NCBI GenBank assembly: GCA_025449575.1
Contig: JANWJB010000153.1
Span: forward strand, 1 to 39,418
Source: Acidobacteriaceae bacterium
GTDB lineage: Bacteria > Acidobacteriota > Terriglobia > Terriglobales > Acidobacteriaceae
Length of the DNA: 39,418 bases
Direction: 5' to 3'
Part shown: piece by piece, positions 17,167 to 26,115 of the stretch
Numbering within the stretch: position 1 is the first letter of the stretch
Layout of the letters: each line of letters starts with the position of its first letter
Made by a program: the position numbers and the translations under genes
The notes under the pieces: model-generated
Told to the model about the DNA's origin: nothing
Databases searched by the model: none
Seen by the model: only the letters and a program-made list of their open reading frames with translations

Positions 17167-20100
17167 GCTGGACCGGGGACAGCGCAACCGGGACGGGACA
17201 GCAACGAGGCGGCCCGGCAGATCTCGACCTCAACAATCTGGACGATGGAAGACGCGAAGCAGAGATGGCAAAGGAAACGGTCAAGGACCAGAACGAGATG
17301 GCAGCCCTGAAGACCGGGCACGAGCCGGCCGGAGAAGCGCTTCTGACGCTGGAACAGGCCAGGGCCAAGCTCGCCGGTAAAACGGGCAAGAAGTATTGGC
17401 GCAGCCTGGACGAGTTAGCCGATACCCCGGCTTTCCACGAGATGGTGCAGCGGGAATTCCCTGCCGAAGCGGCGGAGTGGATCGACCCGGTCACCCGGCG
17501 CGGCTTCTTGAAAGTGATGGGCGCGTCCTTGGCCTTGGCCGGACTTTCCGGATGCACCAAACAGCCCGACGAGCAAATCTATCCCTACATCAAACAGCCG
17601 GAAGATCTCGTGCTGGGCCGTCCGGTCTACTTCGCGACCGCCTTCCCCTTCCCCACCGGGGCGATTCCCCTGCTGGTGAAGAGCGACGCTTACCGTCCGA
17701 TCAAGCTCGATGGCAACCCGGAACATCCGTTCAATCGGGGAACCTCCGACATCATCACCCAGGCCACGCTGCTGGATATGTATGATCCGGACCGCTCGCA
17801 GCGGCCGCTTTATCGCGGCGAGGTGCGGCCTTTCATCGAATTCGTAGCCGCCTTCCGCGCCATGGCTGCCGACAAGAAAGCCGGCGGCGGCCAGGGTCTC
17901 TACATCCTGAGCGATACGGTGACCTCGCCAACGTTGGCGGCGCAGTGGAAGACGGCGCAGAAGAGTTATCCCCAAGCCAAGTGGCTCCAGTGGGATCCGG
18001 TAAATCGCGATTCCTGGTACACGGCTTCGAAGACGGCGTTTGGCGACTATTACGACGCACAATATCGCCTGGAGGGAGCCGACGTCATCCTCTCGCTGGA
18101 TGCCGATTTTCTCTCCGGCATCGCGCATCCGGGCTTTCTGAGGCTGGCGGCCGACTACGCCAACCGGCGGAAGCTGCAGCCCACGCCCTCCAATCCCAAC
18201 CCGGAGATCAATCGGCTCTACGCGGTGGAAAGCACGCCGAGCACGACCGGCTTTAAGGCCGACAACCGGATGGCGATCAAGGCCAGCGAGGTGGCCGGCT
18301 TCGCCGCCAGCGTAGCCGCCGCCCTGGGCGTCGCCGGAGCGCAGGCAGATGCGAGCTGGAGCAGCGGCCCGCGGCAAAAGTTCCTCTCCGCCGTGGTGGC
18401 GGATCTAAAGGCCAACGGCGGCAAGAGCGCCGTCATCCCCGGCGACCAGCAATCCCCGGCGGTGCACCTGGCCGCGATTGCGATCAATCAGGCCCTGGGC
18501 AATGCGGGCAAGACGGTGGTCTACACCGAGACCGTGAACCCCATGCCGGCCATTCAGGGCGATGACATCAAGACCCTGGTTGCGGACATGCAGGCCGGCA
18601 AGGTCGACTGGCTGGTGATCCTGAACGCCAACCCGGTCTATACCTGTCCCGCCGATCTGAACTTCGAGCAGGCCATGGGGCGCGTGAACACCATCGTGCA
18701 CCTGGGCTCGCACGTCGACGAGACCGCGCTGGGAGCGCATTGGCACATCAACAACGCGCACTATCTGGAATCATGGTCCGACGCCCGCGCCTATGACGGA
18801 ACCGTCTCGGTAGTGCAGCCGATGATCGACCCGCTCTATGGCGGCAAGACGCCGCAGGAGATTATCCAGTCGCTGCTGGATGATCCGGATATGTCCGGCT
18901 ACGATGCGGTGCGCACCAATTGGATTGGAACGCTGCCCGGGGCGGACAAAGACTTCGCCTGGCGCAAGGTATTGCACGACGGATTCATCACCGACACGGC
19001 CTTCCAGCCGAAGACGGTTACGGCCAAAATCGGCTCTCTTTCGGGCACGCCGGCGGCAAGCGCAGCGGGAACGCTGGAGGTCGTCTTCCGGCCCGATCCC
19101 AACGTGTATGACGGCCGTTATGCCAATGTCGGCTGGCTACAGGAGATTCCCAAGCCGATCGTCAGCATGTCATGGGATAACGCCGCGCTGATGAGCTATG
19201 AGACCCGCGGACGGCTGGGCCTGGCGGAAGAGGATGTGATCGAGATTGAATTGAATGGCCGGAAGATCTCGGCGCCGGTCTTTTCGGTTCCCGGCCACCC
19301 TGATGACACGCTCTCGCTGGCGCTCGGCTATGGCCGGCAGAACGCGGGGCGGGTGGGCTCCGGACCCGGGTTCAACGCCTATCTGCTGCGCACATCCGCA
19401 GCGCCGCTGTTTGCCGGCGGAGCCAAGATCACCAAGACCGGAAAGACTTATCCTCTCGCGGTGACCAAGAGCCACTACACCGACCACCGCTCGGTCTTTG
19501 CCGGCGGAGACGGCTCCGGCACCCATTCACTGGAAGGCAACGAGGCGATGGAGCGGGGCATCGTCCGCTATGCCACGGTGGCGGACTTCAAGCAGCATCC
19601 GGACTTTGCCCACGAGGAAAACATTCCCGAGGACCCCAAGCCGAACGAGACGCTATTCGCCAACTGGCGCTATGACAAGAACGCCTGGGGCATGGCGATC
19701 GACATGAACTCCTGCGTGGGCTGCAATGCCTGCATTGCCGCCTGTTACGCGGAGAACAACATCGCCGTGGTCGGCAAGCACCAGACCAAGACCGGGCGCA
19801 TCATGCAGTGGATCCGCATTGACACCTACTTCGAGGGCGATCTGGACGCACCGCGCGCGCACTTCCAGCCGATGACCTGCCAGCAGTGCGAGAATGCGCC
19901 CTGCGAGCAGGTCTGCCCGGTGGGCGCGACCATCCACTCTCCGGAAGGGCTCAACGTAATGGTCTACAACCGGTGCGTTGGCGTCCGCTACTGTTCCAAC
20001 AACTGCCCCTACAAGGTGCGCAAGTTCAACTTCCTGCTCTTCTCCGACTTCACCACTCCCAGCCTGAAGCTCATGCGCAACCCCGACGTCACGGTGCGCA

Positions 20101-20420
20101 GCCGCGGAGTAATGGAGAAGTGCAGCTACTGCACCCAGCGCATCATCGCCGCCAAGATCGCCGCGGACAAGCAGAACCGCGACATCCGCGACGGCGAGAT
20201 TGTGACTGCCTGCCAGCAGTCATGCCCCACCGGAGCGATTGTCTTCGGCAATATCAACGACAAGCAGAGCCGGGTAGCCAAACTGAAGGCGCAGCAGCGG
20301 AATTACGGCGTGCTGGCCGATTTGAACGTTCGTCCGCGTACGACATACATCGCGGAAGTGATCAACCCCAACCCGGACTTGGACGAGGCGCAGATCCAGA
20401 GCGCGCCCGTGAATAGCTGA
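17163..20420 (+). CDS. actB: ACIII subunit ActB, TAT-variant molybdopterin-type/Fe-S protein
   Basis: ActB is the large periplasmic ACIII subunit fusing a molybdopterin-oxidoreductase-like domain (no cofactor in characterised complexes) to a ferredoxin-like Fe-S domain. In this 1085-aa protein a cytosolic N-terminal extension with KKYWRSLDEL precedes the twin-Arg signal TRRGFLKVMGASLALAGLSGC (RR at 112-113), the TAT-variant layout. Cys131 in LSGC looks like a lipobox. The C-terminal quarter has four cysteine groups: CVGCNACIAAC, CQQCENAPCEQVC, RCVGVRYCSNNC and CSYC...CQQSC. In the third group the usual second Cys is Val, fitting the single 3Fe-4S cluster known in ActB beside three 4Fe-4S. The start overlaps actA by ATGA. 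Clusters carry electrons between quinol site and haems. Confidence 0.95.
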   Translation: MSWTGDSATGTGQQRGGPADLDLNNLDDGRREAEMAKETVKDQNEMAALKTGHEPAGEALLTLEQARAKLAGKTGKKYWRSLDELADTPAFHEMVQREFPAEAAEWIDPVTRRGFLKVMGASLALAGLSGCTKQPDEQIYPYIKQPEDLVLGRPVYFATAFPFPTGAIPLLVKSDAYRPIKLDGNPEHPFNRGTSDIITQATLLDMYDPDRSQRPLYRGEVRPFIEFVAAFRAMAADKKAGGGQGLYILSDTVTSPTLAAQWKTAQKSYPQAKWLQWDPVNRDSWYTASKTAFGDYYDAQYRLEGADVILSLDADFLSGIAHPGFLRLAADYANRRKLQPTPSNPNPEINRLYAVESTPSTTGFKADNRMAIKASEVAGFAASVAAALGVAGAQADASWSSGPRQKFLSAVVADLKANGGKSAVIPGDQQSPAVHLAAIAINQALGNAGKTVVYTETVNPMPAIQGDDIKTLVADMQAGKVDWLVILNANPVYTCPADLNFEQAMGRVNTIVHLGSHVDETALGAHWHINNAHYLESWSDARAYDGTVSVVQPMIDPLYGGKTPQEIIQSLLDDPDMSGYDAVRTNWIGTLPGADKDFAWRKVLHDGFITDTAFQPKTVTAKIGSLSGTPAASAAGTLEVVFRPDPNVYDGRYANVGWLQEIPKPIVSMSWDNAALMSYETRGRLGLAEEDVIEIELNGRKISAPVFSVPGHPDDTLSLALGYGRQNAGRVGSGPGFNAYLLRTSAAPLFAGGAKITKTGKTYPLAVTKSHYTDHRSVFAGGDGSGTHSLEGNEAMERGIVRYATVADFKQHPDFAHEENIPEDPKPNETLFANWRYDKNAWGMAIDMNSCVGCNACIAACYAENNIAVVGKHQTKTGRIMQWIRIDTYFEGDLDAPRAHFQPMTCQQCENAPCEQVCPVGATIHSPEGLNVMVYNRCVGVRYCSNNCPYKVRKFNFLLFSDFTTPSLKLMRNPDVTVRSRGVMEKCSYCTQRIIAAKIAADKQNRDIRDGEIVTACQQSCPTGAIVFGNINDKQSRVAKLKAQQRNYGVLADLNVRPRTTYIAEVINPNPDLDEAQIQSAPVNS

Positions 20421-20435
20421 AAGGCTTAGCGGAGC

Positions 20436-21857
20436 ATGGCGACTATACCTGAATCACCGGTAAACGATCCGATGCTGGACCCGATCACAGGCGAGAACCT
20501 GGTCATCGCGCCTGGGCATACCTTCAAGTCGGTTACCGAAGAGGTTTCCCGCATCGTTCTCACCGGCCACACCCCCTTAGGCTGGTATTTCGGCTTTGCC
20601 CTGGCCGGCAGCATCGTCATCATGCTGCTGACGGCGATCTCCTGGCTCTTCCTGAAAGGCGTCGGCATCTGGGGCCTGGATATCCCGGTGGCGTGGGGAT
20701 TCGCCATCATCAACTTTGTGTGGTGGATCGGTATCGGCCACGCCGGTACGCTGATCTCCGCCTTTCTGCTGCTGTTCAAGCAGCAGTGGCGCAATTCGAT
20801 CAACCGCTTCGCCGAGGCGATGACCATCTTCGCCGTCATCTGCGCCGCGCTCTTCCCGCTGATCCACGTCGGCCGCCCCTGGCTGGGATACTGGCTGATT
20901 CCCTACCCCAGCACGATGAACGTGTGGCCGAACTTCCGTTCGCCGCTGCTGTGGGATGTTTTCGCGGTTTCCACCTACGGCATCATCTCCGTGGTGTTCT
21001 GGTACATCGGCATGGTTCCCGACATGGGCACGATGCGCGACCGGTGCAAGTCTAAAGTCGGCCAGTACTTCTACGGTCTGCTGTCGGTGGGCTGGCGCGG
21101 CTCGGTGCGGCACTGGATGCGGTATGAGTCCGCGTGCTTGCTGCTGGCCGGCCTGGCGACGCCGCTGGTGCTCTCGGTACACAGCGTCATCAGCTTTGAT
21201 TTCGCCGTGGCCATCCTGCCCGGCTGGCATACCGCCATCTTCCCGCCCTACTTCGTTGCCGGAGCCATTTATTCCGGGTTCGCCATGGTGATCACCCTGG
21301 CCGTTCCCATCCGCAAGTGGTATCACCTGGAAGACCTGATCACGCTGCGTCATCTGGACAACATGGGCAAGGTGATGCTGGCCACCGGGCTGATTATCGC
21401 CTACGGCTACGCGATGGACGTCTTCATGGCCTGGTTCTCGGCCAGCCGCTTCGAGTTCTTTATGATCTGGAACCGCATGTTCGGTCCCATTGGCTGGGCT
21501 TACTGGGTTCTGATCACCTGCAATATCGTGCTGCCGCAATTGCTGTGGCTGCGCAAGTTCCGCACCAATCCCACCCTGCTCTTCCTGATCTCGCTGGTGA
21601 TCAACACGGGCATGTGGTTTGAGCGCTTCGTGATCATCGTGGTCAGCCTCACGCGCGACTATCTGCCGTCCTCGTGGGGAACCTACAAGGCGACCCGTTG
21701 GGATTACATGACGCTGGGCGGAACGCTGGGACTGTTCACGGCACTGTTCTTCTTATTCGTCCGCTTCCTGCCCATGATCCCGATGTCGGAGCTGCGCGTG
21801 CTGCTGCCGCAATCCAAGATCAGACGCAAAGCGGAACCGCTGGAGGCTGGTGACTGA
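20436..21857 (+). CDS. actC: ACIII subunit ActC, NrfD/PsrC-type quinol-binding membrane protein
   Basis: ActC is the main integral membrane subunit of ACIII and contains the quinol oxidation site on the periplasmic side. The 473-aa protein shows about ten hydrophobic helices and NrfD-like signatures such as WGFAIINFVWWIGIGHAGTLISAFLLLF and ISFDFAVAILPGWHTAIFPPYFVAGAIYSG. The N-terminal ~45 residues are soluble and include GHTFKSVTEEVSRIVLT. Start ATG 20436 follows gcggagc, 15 bp after the actB stop. Its TGA overlaps the actD ATG (TGATG). Confidence 0.94.
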   Translation: MATIPESPVNDPMLDPITGENLVIAPGHTFKSVTEEVSRIVLTGHTPLGWYFGFALAGSIVIMLLTAISWLFLKGVGIWGLDIPVAWGFAIINFVWWIGIGHAGTLISAFLLLFKQQWRNSINRFAEAMTIFAVICAALFPLIHVGRPWLGYWLIPYPSTMNVWPNFRSPLLWDVFAVSTYGIISVVFWYIGMVPDMGTMRDRCKSKVGQYFYGLLSVGWRGSVRHWMRYESACLLLAGLATPLVLSVHSVISFDFAVAILPGWHTAIFPPYFVAGAIYSGFAMVITLAVPIRKWYHLEDLITLRHLDNMGKVMLATGLIIAYGYAMDVFMAWFSASRFEFFMIWNRMFGPIGWAYWVLITCNIVLPQLLWLRKFRTNPTLLFLISLVINTGMWFERFVIIVVSLTRDYLPSSWGTYKATRWDYMTLGGTLGLFTALFFLFVRFLPMIPMSELRVLLPQSKIRRKAEPLEAGD

Positions 21858-22399
21858 TGCCAGTGCAAGAGGGAATCTACGGACTGCTCGCTGAATTCAA
21901 TACGCCTGAGGAATTGGTGGTGGCCGCCAAGGCTGCCCACGACTCCGGCTGGCGGCGGCTTGACTGCTACACCCCCTACTGCCTGGAAGAGGCGGCGGAG
22001 GCTATCGGGTTCCATCGCAATTTCGTTCCTCTGGTCTGCCTGGTGGGCGGCTTGATGGGGCTGACGGCGATGTTCCTGATGGAGACATGGGTCGCGGTCT
22101 TCGCTTATCCGCTGAATGTCGCAGGACGGCCGCTGTTCTCATGGCCCGCCTTTGTGGTGCCGGCCTATGAGTGGACGATCCTGTGGGCCGGCCTGTCGGC
22201 CGGATTCGGCATGCTCGCCTTGTGCGGGCTCCCGTCGCTCTATCATCCGCTGTTCAACGCGCCCAACTTCCGTGACGGCGCCACGACAGACAAGTTTTTC
22301 CTTTGCTTGGAAGCCAGCGATCCGAAGTTTTCCATTCTCGAATCGCGGGCGTTTCTCGAGAACTTCCAGCCGACCTCGGTGGTGGAGGTGGAGTATTAA
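21857..22399 (+). CDS. actD: ACIII subunit ActD (DUF3341)
   Basis: This 180-aa membrane protein of the DUF3341 family is the ActD subunit of ACIII. It begins with a soluble ferredoxin-like segment (GLLAEFNTPEELVVAAKAAHDSGWRRLDCYTPY), followed by two helices around residues 60-85 and 105-130. Start and stop overlap with actC (TGATG). In solved ACIII structures ActD packs against ActC/ActF and lacks cofactors; it carries no haem or Fe-S motif here either. Confidence 0.92.
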   Translation: MPVQEGIYGLLAEFNTPEELVVAAKAAHDSGWRRLDCYTPYCLEEAAEAIGFHRNFVPLVCLVGGLMGLTAMFLMETWVAVFAYPLNVAGRPLFSWPAFVVPAYEWTILWAGLSAGFGMLALCGLPSLYHPLFNAPNFRDGATTDKFFLCLEASDPKFSILESRAFLENFQPTSVVEVEY

Positions 22400-22403
22400 C
22401 GCG

Positions 22404-23195
22404 ATGACTGCAATACGGGGGAAGATCTCCTGGGCATGCCGCTCCCGGCAAAGCCGCATGGTATTGGGGCTGGGCGCCGCCGCGCTGCTGACGTTGGTCG
22501 CCGGCTGCCGCATGGACATGCAGGATGACCCCAAAATGTTTCCCCAGCGGGGAACGCGCTTCTTCTCCGACATGCGCTCGGTCCGTCCCCAGGTCGCCGA
22601 TACGGTGGCCCGCGGGCAACTAGACCAGGACCAGTACTTCTACACCGGAGTGGTCAACGGGAATCAGGAAAGAGACCAGATGCCCTTCCCGGTGAACATG
22701 CAGGTGCTGGAGCGCGGGCAGGAGCGGTTCAACATCTACTGCACGCCCTGCCACTCGCGCGTAGGCAACGGGTTGGGAATGATCGTCGATCGCGGCTATA
22801 AGGTGGCAGCCAACTTCGAGGATGCCAAACGCATGGCGCAGCCGCTGAGCCACTACTTCTACGTAATGACGAATGGGTACGGCGCTATGCCTAACTACGC
22901 GGCGCAGTTGACGCCGGCAGACCGCTGGGCGGTCGCCGCCTACATCCGCGCGCTGCAGTTGAGCCAGGACGCCAGCCTTTCCGACGTCCCCGCCGGCGTC
23001 ACGGTGCGCGACCTGAAGAGCATTGCGCAGGATCAAGGCTATCCGGAGAGCTTCGCCGAGCCGTGGCCGCTGCCGCAGAACACCAGCGTGATGAACCTGC
23101 CGCCGGACAAGAGCGAGGGAACCCCCGGCATGGCGCCGGCGCAGAACACTCCGATTCAACAACAGCTTCCGCCGGATACCGGGCAACGCAAATAG
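22404..23195 (+). CDS. actE: ACIII subunit ActE, monohaem cytochrome c lipoprotein
   Basis: ActE carries one cytochrome c domain that accepts electrons from ActA and passes them on. The start is ATG 22404 (263 aa), 4 bp after actD, because the ORF-track start at 22116 lies inside actD in another frame. An N-terminal signal ends in LLTLVAGC, a good lipobox, so it is probably a lipoprotein. One haem motif, CTPCH (NIYCTPCHSRVGNG), lies near residue 115, with a candidate axial Met in GYGAMPNYA. The Pro/Gln-rich C-terminal ~40 residues look disordered. Confidence 0.93.
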   Translation: MTAIRGKISWACRSRQSRMVLGLGAAALLTLVAGCRMDMQDDPKMFPQRGTRFFSDMRSVRPQVADTVARGQLDQDQYFYTGVVNGNQERDQMPFPVNMQVLERGQERFNIYCTPCHSRVGNGLGMIVDRGYKVAANFEDAKRMAQPLSHYFYVMTNGYGAMPNYAAQLTPADRWAVAAYIRALQLSQDASLSDVPAGVTVRDLKSIAQDQGYPESFAEPWPLPQNTSVMNLPPDKSEGTPGMAPAQNTPIQQQLPPDTGQRK

Positions 23196-23211
23196 AATTC
23201 AGGAAGAACTC

Positions 23212-24498
23212 ATGGCTCACGGACCTTATTCAAATTCGCTGCCCGACTTGAAGACCCCGGCATTCGTCAATGACTGGCGCAGAGGGGCTCTGATCACCGC
23301 CGCAATTTTCGCGGTGGCCTCCGCGGTATTGGCTTACCTCGCGGCCAGCCTCCAGCACGACGGCTTCCAGCATCTGCTGCGGTCGTACTTGATGGGGTTT
23401 GTGCTGTGCTGGAGCTTCGCGCTGGGCGGCCAGGCGTTGCTGATGCTGCAGTATCTGACCGGCGGCAAGTGGGGCCTGGTGGTACGCCGGCCGTTGGAAG
23501 CGATGGCGCGTACCCTGCCGCTCGTCGCGCTGTTGTTCTTGCCCATCGGCTTCTGCATGAAGAGGCTGTATCTCTGGGCCCGCATTTCCGACCCCGCGGC
23601 CGCGTTCAAGGCCCATCTGATTACCCACGACGAGGCCCACGCCATCGCTTGGAAGCGCCCCATGCTGGGCATCGGGAGCGTCTGGATTCAGACCATCATC
23701 TGCTTCGCCATCTGGTTTACTTTCCTCTATTTCATGGACCGCTGGTCGGTGCAGCGCGATGCCGACCCGGAACCGCATGTGCACTTCTGGCAGACCCGGT
23801 TTGAGAACATCAGCGGCTTCGGGCTGGTGATCTACTCCATCACCATGACGGTGGTGGCCATCGACTGGGTGATGTCGCTTGACGTGACCTGGTACTCCTC
23901 GATGTATGGATTCCTCTTCCTAGTGGGCCAAGGCTATGCAGCCTTCGCGCTGGTGATCTATACCACTCTGAAGCTTTCCAAAGCCGAGCCGTTGAAGACG
24001 GTTTTGCGGGTTACCGAGCAGCACGACCTGGGCAAGCTCGCCTTCGCCTTCGTCATGCTGAACATCTACATCGCGTACTCCCAGTTCCTCATCATCTGGT
24101 CGGGCAACTTGCCGGACGAGATTCCCTGGTATCTGGACCGCATCCGCGGCGGCTGGGGCGTCATCGCCACACTGGATTTCGTCTTCCACTGGCTGGTGCC
24201 GTTCACCCTGCTGCTCTCGCGCGATATCAAGCGCAACAAACGCCGCCTCATGCTGGTATGCGGAATCATGATCTTCGCCCGCTGCTGGGATACCTTCTGG
24301 CTGATCGCACCGAATTTCCCTGACGCCGCGCGCAATCTGCACCTGAGCTTTGGGCTCTTTGAGTACGTGACAGTGCCGATCACAGTGGGAGCGATCTGGA
24401 TGTGGTACTACTTCACCCAACTGCAGAAGCGGCCGATCGTGCAAACCAACGATCCGCACTTTGACGAGATCATGGAGGCCCAGCATGCCCACGCCTGA
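23212..24498 (+). CDS. actF: ACIII subunit ActF, NrfD/PsrC-like membrane protein
   Basis: ActF is the second polytopic subunit, structurally related to ActC. The 428-aa sequence shows about ten hydrophobic helices, starting near residue 25 (GALITAAIFAVASAVLAYLAA), with conserved-looking polar segments such as SLDVTWYSSMYGFLF and FLIIWSGNLPDEIPWYLDR. Those segments resemble the proton-path half-channel residues described in ACIII. Start ATG 23212 follows AGGAAG, 16 bp after actE. The gene overlaps the next one by 14 bp. Confidence 0.92.
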   Translation: MAHGPYSNSLPDLKTPAFVNDWRRGALITAAIFAVASAVLAYLAASLQHDGFQHLLRSYLMGFVLCWSFALGGQALLMLQYLTGGKWGLVVRRPLEAMARTLPLVALLFLPIGFCMKRLYLWARISDPAAAFKAHLITHDEAHAIAWKRPMLGIGSVWIQTIICFAIWFTFLYFMDRWSVQRDADPEPHVHFWQTRFENISGFGLVIYSITMTVVAIDWVMSLDVTWYSSMYGFLFLVGQGYAAFALVIYTTLKLSKAEPLKTVLRVTEQHDLGKLAFAFVMLNIYIAYSQFLIIWSGNLPDEIPWYLDRIRGGWGVIATLDFVFHWLVPFTLLLSRDIKRNKRRLMLVCGIMIFARCWDTFWLIAPNFPDAARNLHLSFGLFEYVTVPITVGAIWMWYYFTQLQKRPIVQTNDPHFDEIMEAQHAHA

Positions 24499-25132
24499 TG
24501 ACCACGATTTGCAAAAGAAATCGGATTCGCAAGGCTACGAAGTCACCGACGCCAACATTTTTGGGGTTGGGGTCTTCCTGATCTCCATGCTGGTTCTCTG
24601 CTGCGTGTTCTTCGTCGTCTGCTTCGGCATCGGCAAGGTCATCAACAATGGGATCGTCAAAGAAGACGGGCCGCTGAACAAGTGGAATGCAGGCATCGCG
24701 CCGGCGCCGGGCAAGCTGCAAAACATGGCCTCCGACGCCCACATGGAGCAGGAGGAGTTGCGGCGCATGACCGAGCGCTTCTCCACGCCGCGCCTGCAGA
24801 CCGACGATGGCGACCAGGACATTACCGACCTGCACGCTCGCGAAGACCTTCTGCTCGACAACTACAGCTGGATCGACCAGAAGCAAGGCAAGGTGAGGAT
24901 CCCCATTTCCCGCGCCATGGAACTGATCGCGCAGCATGGTTTGCCGGTGGCGCCCACGGTGCAGACACAGCCATTGATGACCGCCGACAAAGTGCCGGTG
25001 GTGCCCGTTCCTTTGACCGACGGCTTTGCCCGCACGGGTTTTGAGCAGCATGAACTTCAGACTCTCCGGCAGCGGCGCGAGCGCGGAGAAGGAGAGCCGA
25101 GCAATCTGGCGGCTCTGAGGACGGGCCGCTAA
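24485..25132 (+). CDS. Single-span membrane protein of unknown function in the ACIII operon
   Basis: This 215-aa protein starts at ATG 24485 inside the 3' end of actF (14-bp overlap). It has one strong transmembrane helix at residues ~22-48 (IFGVGVFLISMLVLCCVFFVVCFGIGKVI) and then an extracytoplasmic part. The region at ~115-150 (DLHAREDLLLDNYSW, GKVRIPISRAMELIAQHGLP) looks conserved in style. I recall similar short proteins beside SCO and cox genes, but know no assigned function. It lacks haem, copper or lipobox motifs, so it is not the lipoprotein ActG. Its place between actF and sco points to assembly or a bridge between ACIII and the oxidase; this is inference. Confidence 0.85.
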   Translation: MPTPDDHDLQKKSDSQGYEVTDANIFGVGVFLISMLVLCCVFFVVCFGIGKVINNGIVKEDGPLNKWNAGIAPAPGKLQNMASDAHMEQEELRRMTERFSTPRLQTDDGDQDITDLHAREDLLLDNYSWIDQKQGKVRIPISRAMELIAQHGLPVAPTVQTQPLMTADKVPVVPVPLTDGFARTGFEQHELQTLRQRRERGEGEPSNLAALRTGR

Positions 25133-25198
25133 CGCGGTTTCTTCTAACGCCGGATGTTCCCGCGACGTTAGGCAATGCGGAGTGGAATTTTAGATTCG

Positions 25199-26113
25199 AT
25201 GCGCGCAGTCCATCCAATTCGAAGAGGTGCACTCAAGACGCTGGTTGTCTGCACGCTGGCCGCGTGGATGGGAACCGCAGCCCTTGCGCAAGTGTCGACG
25301 ATGGAGGAGACCTCCAACCCGGAGACGGTGGAGAACCGGCTGCCCGCACTATTGACCAGGATTGGGATTCACCAGCATTTGGACCAGCAGCTTCCCCTCA
25401 ACGCTCCTTTTGTCGATGAGAACGGCAATGCGGTCAAGCTGGGTGACTATTTCGGCCAGCGGCCGGCGATCCTGGCTCTGGTCTATTACCGCTGTCCGAT
25501 TCTGTGTTCGGAGGAGCTCAGCGGCCTAGTGAGCTCGCTGGAGATGGTGAAGTTCATGCCGGGCAAGGACTTTCAGGTCGTTGTCGTCAGCATTGATCCC
25601 ACCGAGGGCCCCCGCTTGGCGCGGACGGAAAAAGCGAGGTACGTCAAGCGCTATGGGCGGCCTGGCTCTGCCGCAGGATGGCACTTCCTCACCGGTCCGG
25701 AAGCGTCGATCAAGACGCTTACGCAGGCGGTCGGCTTCGGTTATGTACGCGTTCCCGGGCCGGATGGCAAGCTGACGCAGTTTGCCCACAGTAGCGCCAT
25801 CGAGATCGTGACTCCCGAGGGGAAGATCGCGCAGTATTACATGGGAGTGATCTACTCGCCTAACGATCTTCAGTTGGGTCTGATCGAGGCCTCCCACCAC
25901 AAGATTGGCACGCTGGTCGATAACATCATGACCTATTGCTATCACTACGATCCGAGACTGGGACGGCATACCATGCTGATCGCCAGAATCGTGCAACTTT
26001 GCTGCATGCTTACAATTTTTGGACTTGGCAGTTTCTTGGCGGTTAGCTTTCGCCGCGATGCGAAAGAGGCGGCAGCATACCGAGCGGGCTCAACCCGAGC
26101 GAACAAAGGGTAA
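25199..26113 (+). CDS. SCO1/SenC family copper chaperone
   Basis: SCO proteins deliver or reduce copper for the CuA site of cytochrome oxidase subunit II. The thioredoxin-like domain shows the copper ligands: the CPILC pair in YYRCPILCSEE and the distal His in FAHSSAIEIV. From ATG 25199 (304 aa) there is a signal peptide ending near ALAQ, plus a C-terminal hydrophobic helix (IVQLCCMLTIFGLGSFLAVSF). The anchor is thus at the C-terminus and not in the usual N-terminal position. ATG 25175 is an alternative start; GGAGTGG lies 12 nt before 25199. coxB follows after 2 bp. Confidence 0.9.
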   Translation: MRAVHPIRRGALKTLVVCTLAAWMGTAALAQVSTMEETSNPETVENRLPALLTRIGIHQHLDQQLPLNAPFVDENGNAVKLGDYFGQRPAILALVYYRCPILCSEELSGLVSSLEMVKFMPGKDFQVVVVSIDPTEGPRLARTEKARYVKRYGRPGSAAGWHFLTGPEASIKTLTQAVGFGYVRVPGPDGKLTQFAHSSAIEIVTPEGKIAQYYMGVIYSPNDLQLGLIEASHHKIGTLVDNIMTYCYHYDPRLGRHTMLIARIVQLCCMLTIFGLGSFLAVSFRRDAKEAAAYRAGSTRANKG

Positions 26114-26115
26114 CG

